Positions 13,984 to 14,011 of a stretch of DNA of 14,011 nucleotides are shown piece by piece. The translations under genes and the position numbers were made by a program. The stretch's first letter is position 1; each line of letters begins with the position of its first letter. The DNA comes from an uncultured Lachnospiraceae bacterium (GTDB lineage: Bacteria; Bacillota_A; Clostridia; Lachnospirales; Lachnospiraceae). The stretch is taken from the NCBI GenBank assembly GCA_910587495.1, contig CAJUMT010000080.1, positions 1 to 14,011 of the forward strand. The letters are read 5' to 3'. The notes beneath the pieces were generated by a model, which saw only the letters and a list, made by a program, of their open reading frames with translations, searched no databases and was not told the origin of the DNA.

Positions 13984-14011
13984 ATGGCGTTAATGCATGT
14001 GGATTTTTTTT
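13984..14011 (+). CDS. Probable tributyrin-esterase-like hydrolase, first nine codons only
   Basis: The start of a gene cut off by the window end. AGGAGGT (13970-13976) lies before ATG 13984, and the visible product begins MALMHVDFF. This resembles the N-terminus of Firmicutes tributyrin esterases (alpha/beta hydrolases of the EstA/FrmB group), which start with a short strand of this pattern. Nine residues are too few for a firm call. Existence of a gene is likely from the ribosome binding site; identity is from memory of family N-termini. It is divergent from the ATPase gene. Confidence 0.45.

Overview
The window looks like chromosome of a Gram-positive anaerobe of the Clostridia, most likely family Lachnospiraceae. 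The evidence is the strong AGGAGG-type ribosome binding sites, consensus sigma-A promoters, a Bacillus-type LexA box set in front of a YneA-like gene, Firmicutes-type transporters and moderate GC content. The taxonomic call is an inference from protein style; no 16S or marker gene is present. No tRNA, rRNA, CRISPR array, insertion sequence or phage gene was seen.

Bases 1-4807 hold a sensing and export cassette on the + strand. It consists of the 3' part of an OmpR-family response regulator, a sensor histidine kinase, a MacB/LolD-type ABC ATPase and a two-unit FtsX/MacB permease. The genes overlap or lie close together, and regulator-type dyads sit in front of the ATPase gene. The likely job is sensing and expelling a peptide or envelope-active compound.

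Bases 4808-9224 hold a sodium and amino-acid section. An NSS-family Na+:amino-acid symporter with its own promoter (+) converges on an operon read from the - strand, an alanine-dehydrogenase-family enzyme followed by an NhaC-family antiporter. One two-way terminator lies between them. A plausible reading is Na+-driven amino-acid uptake, oxidative deamination and Na+ recycling.

Bases 9225-9830 hold a small single-pass LysM protein of the YneA type (SOS division inhibitor). Its consensus promoter carries three LexA-box-like sequences. A structured element with two competing hairpins follows, starting on the stop codon.

Bases 9850-12011 hold a MotA/TolQ-type proton-channel subunit and a MotB/OmpA-type partner, closest in architecture to ZorA and ZorB, the motor of Zorya anti-phage systems. 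No ZorC, ZorD or ZorE follows. The MotB-like partner carries an added 11-heptad coiled coil. Five bases beyond its stop codon, reading toward it from the - strand, is an ABC-class P-loop ATPase (PF09818 type) with its own promoter and an operator-like inverted repeat. The motor pair with its orphan context is the best candidate here for an undescribed system.

The right edge holds the first nine codons of a probable tributyrin-esterase-like gene, read + and divergent from the ATPase.
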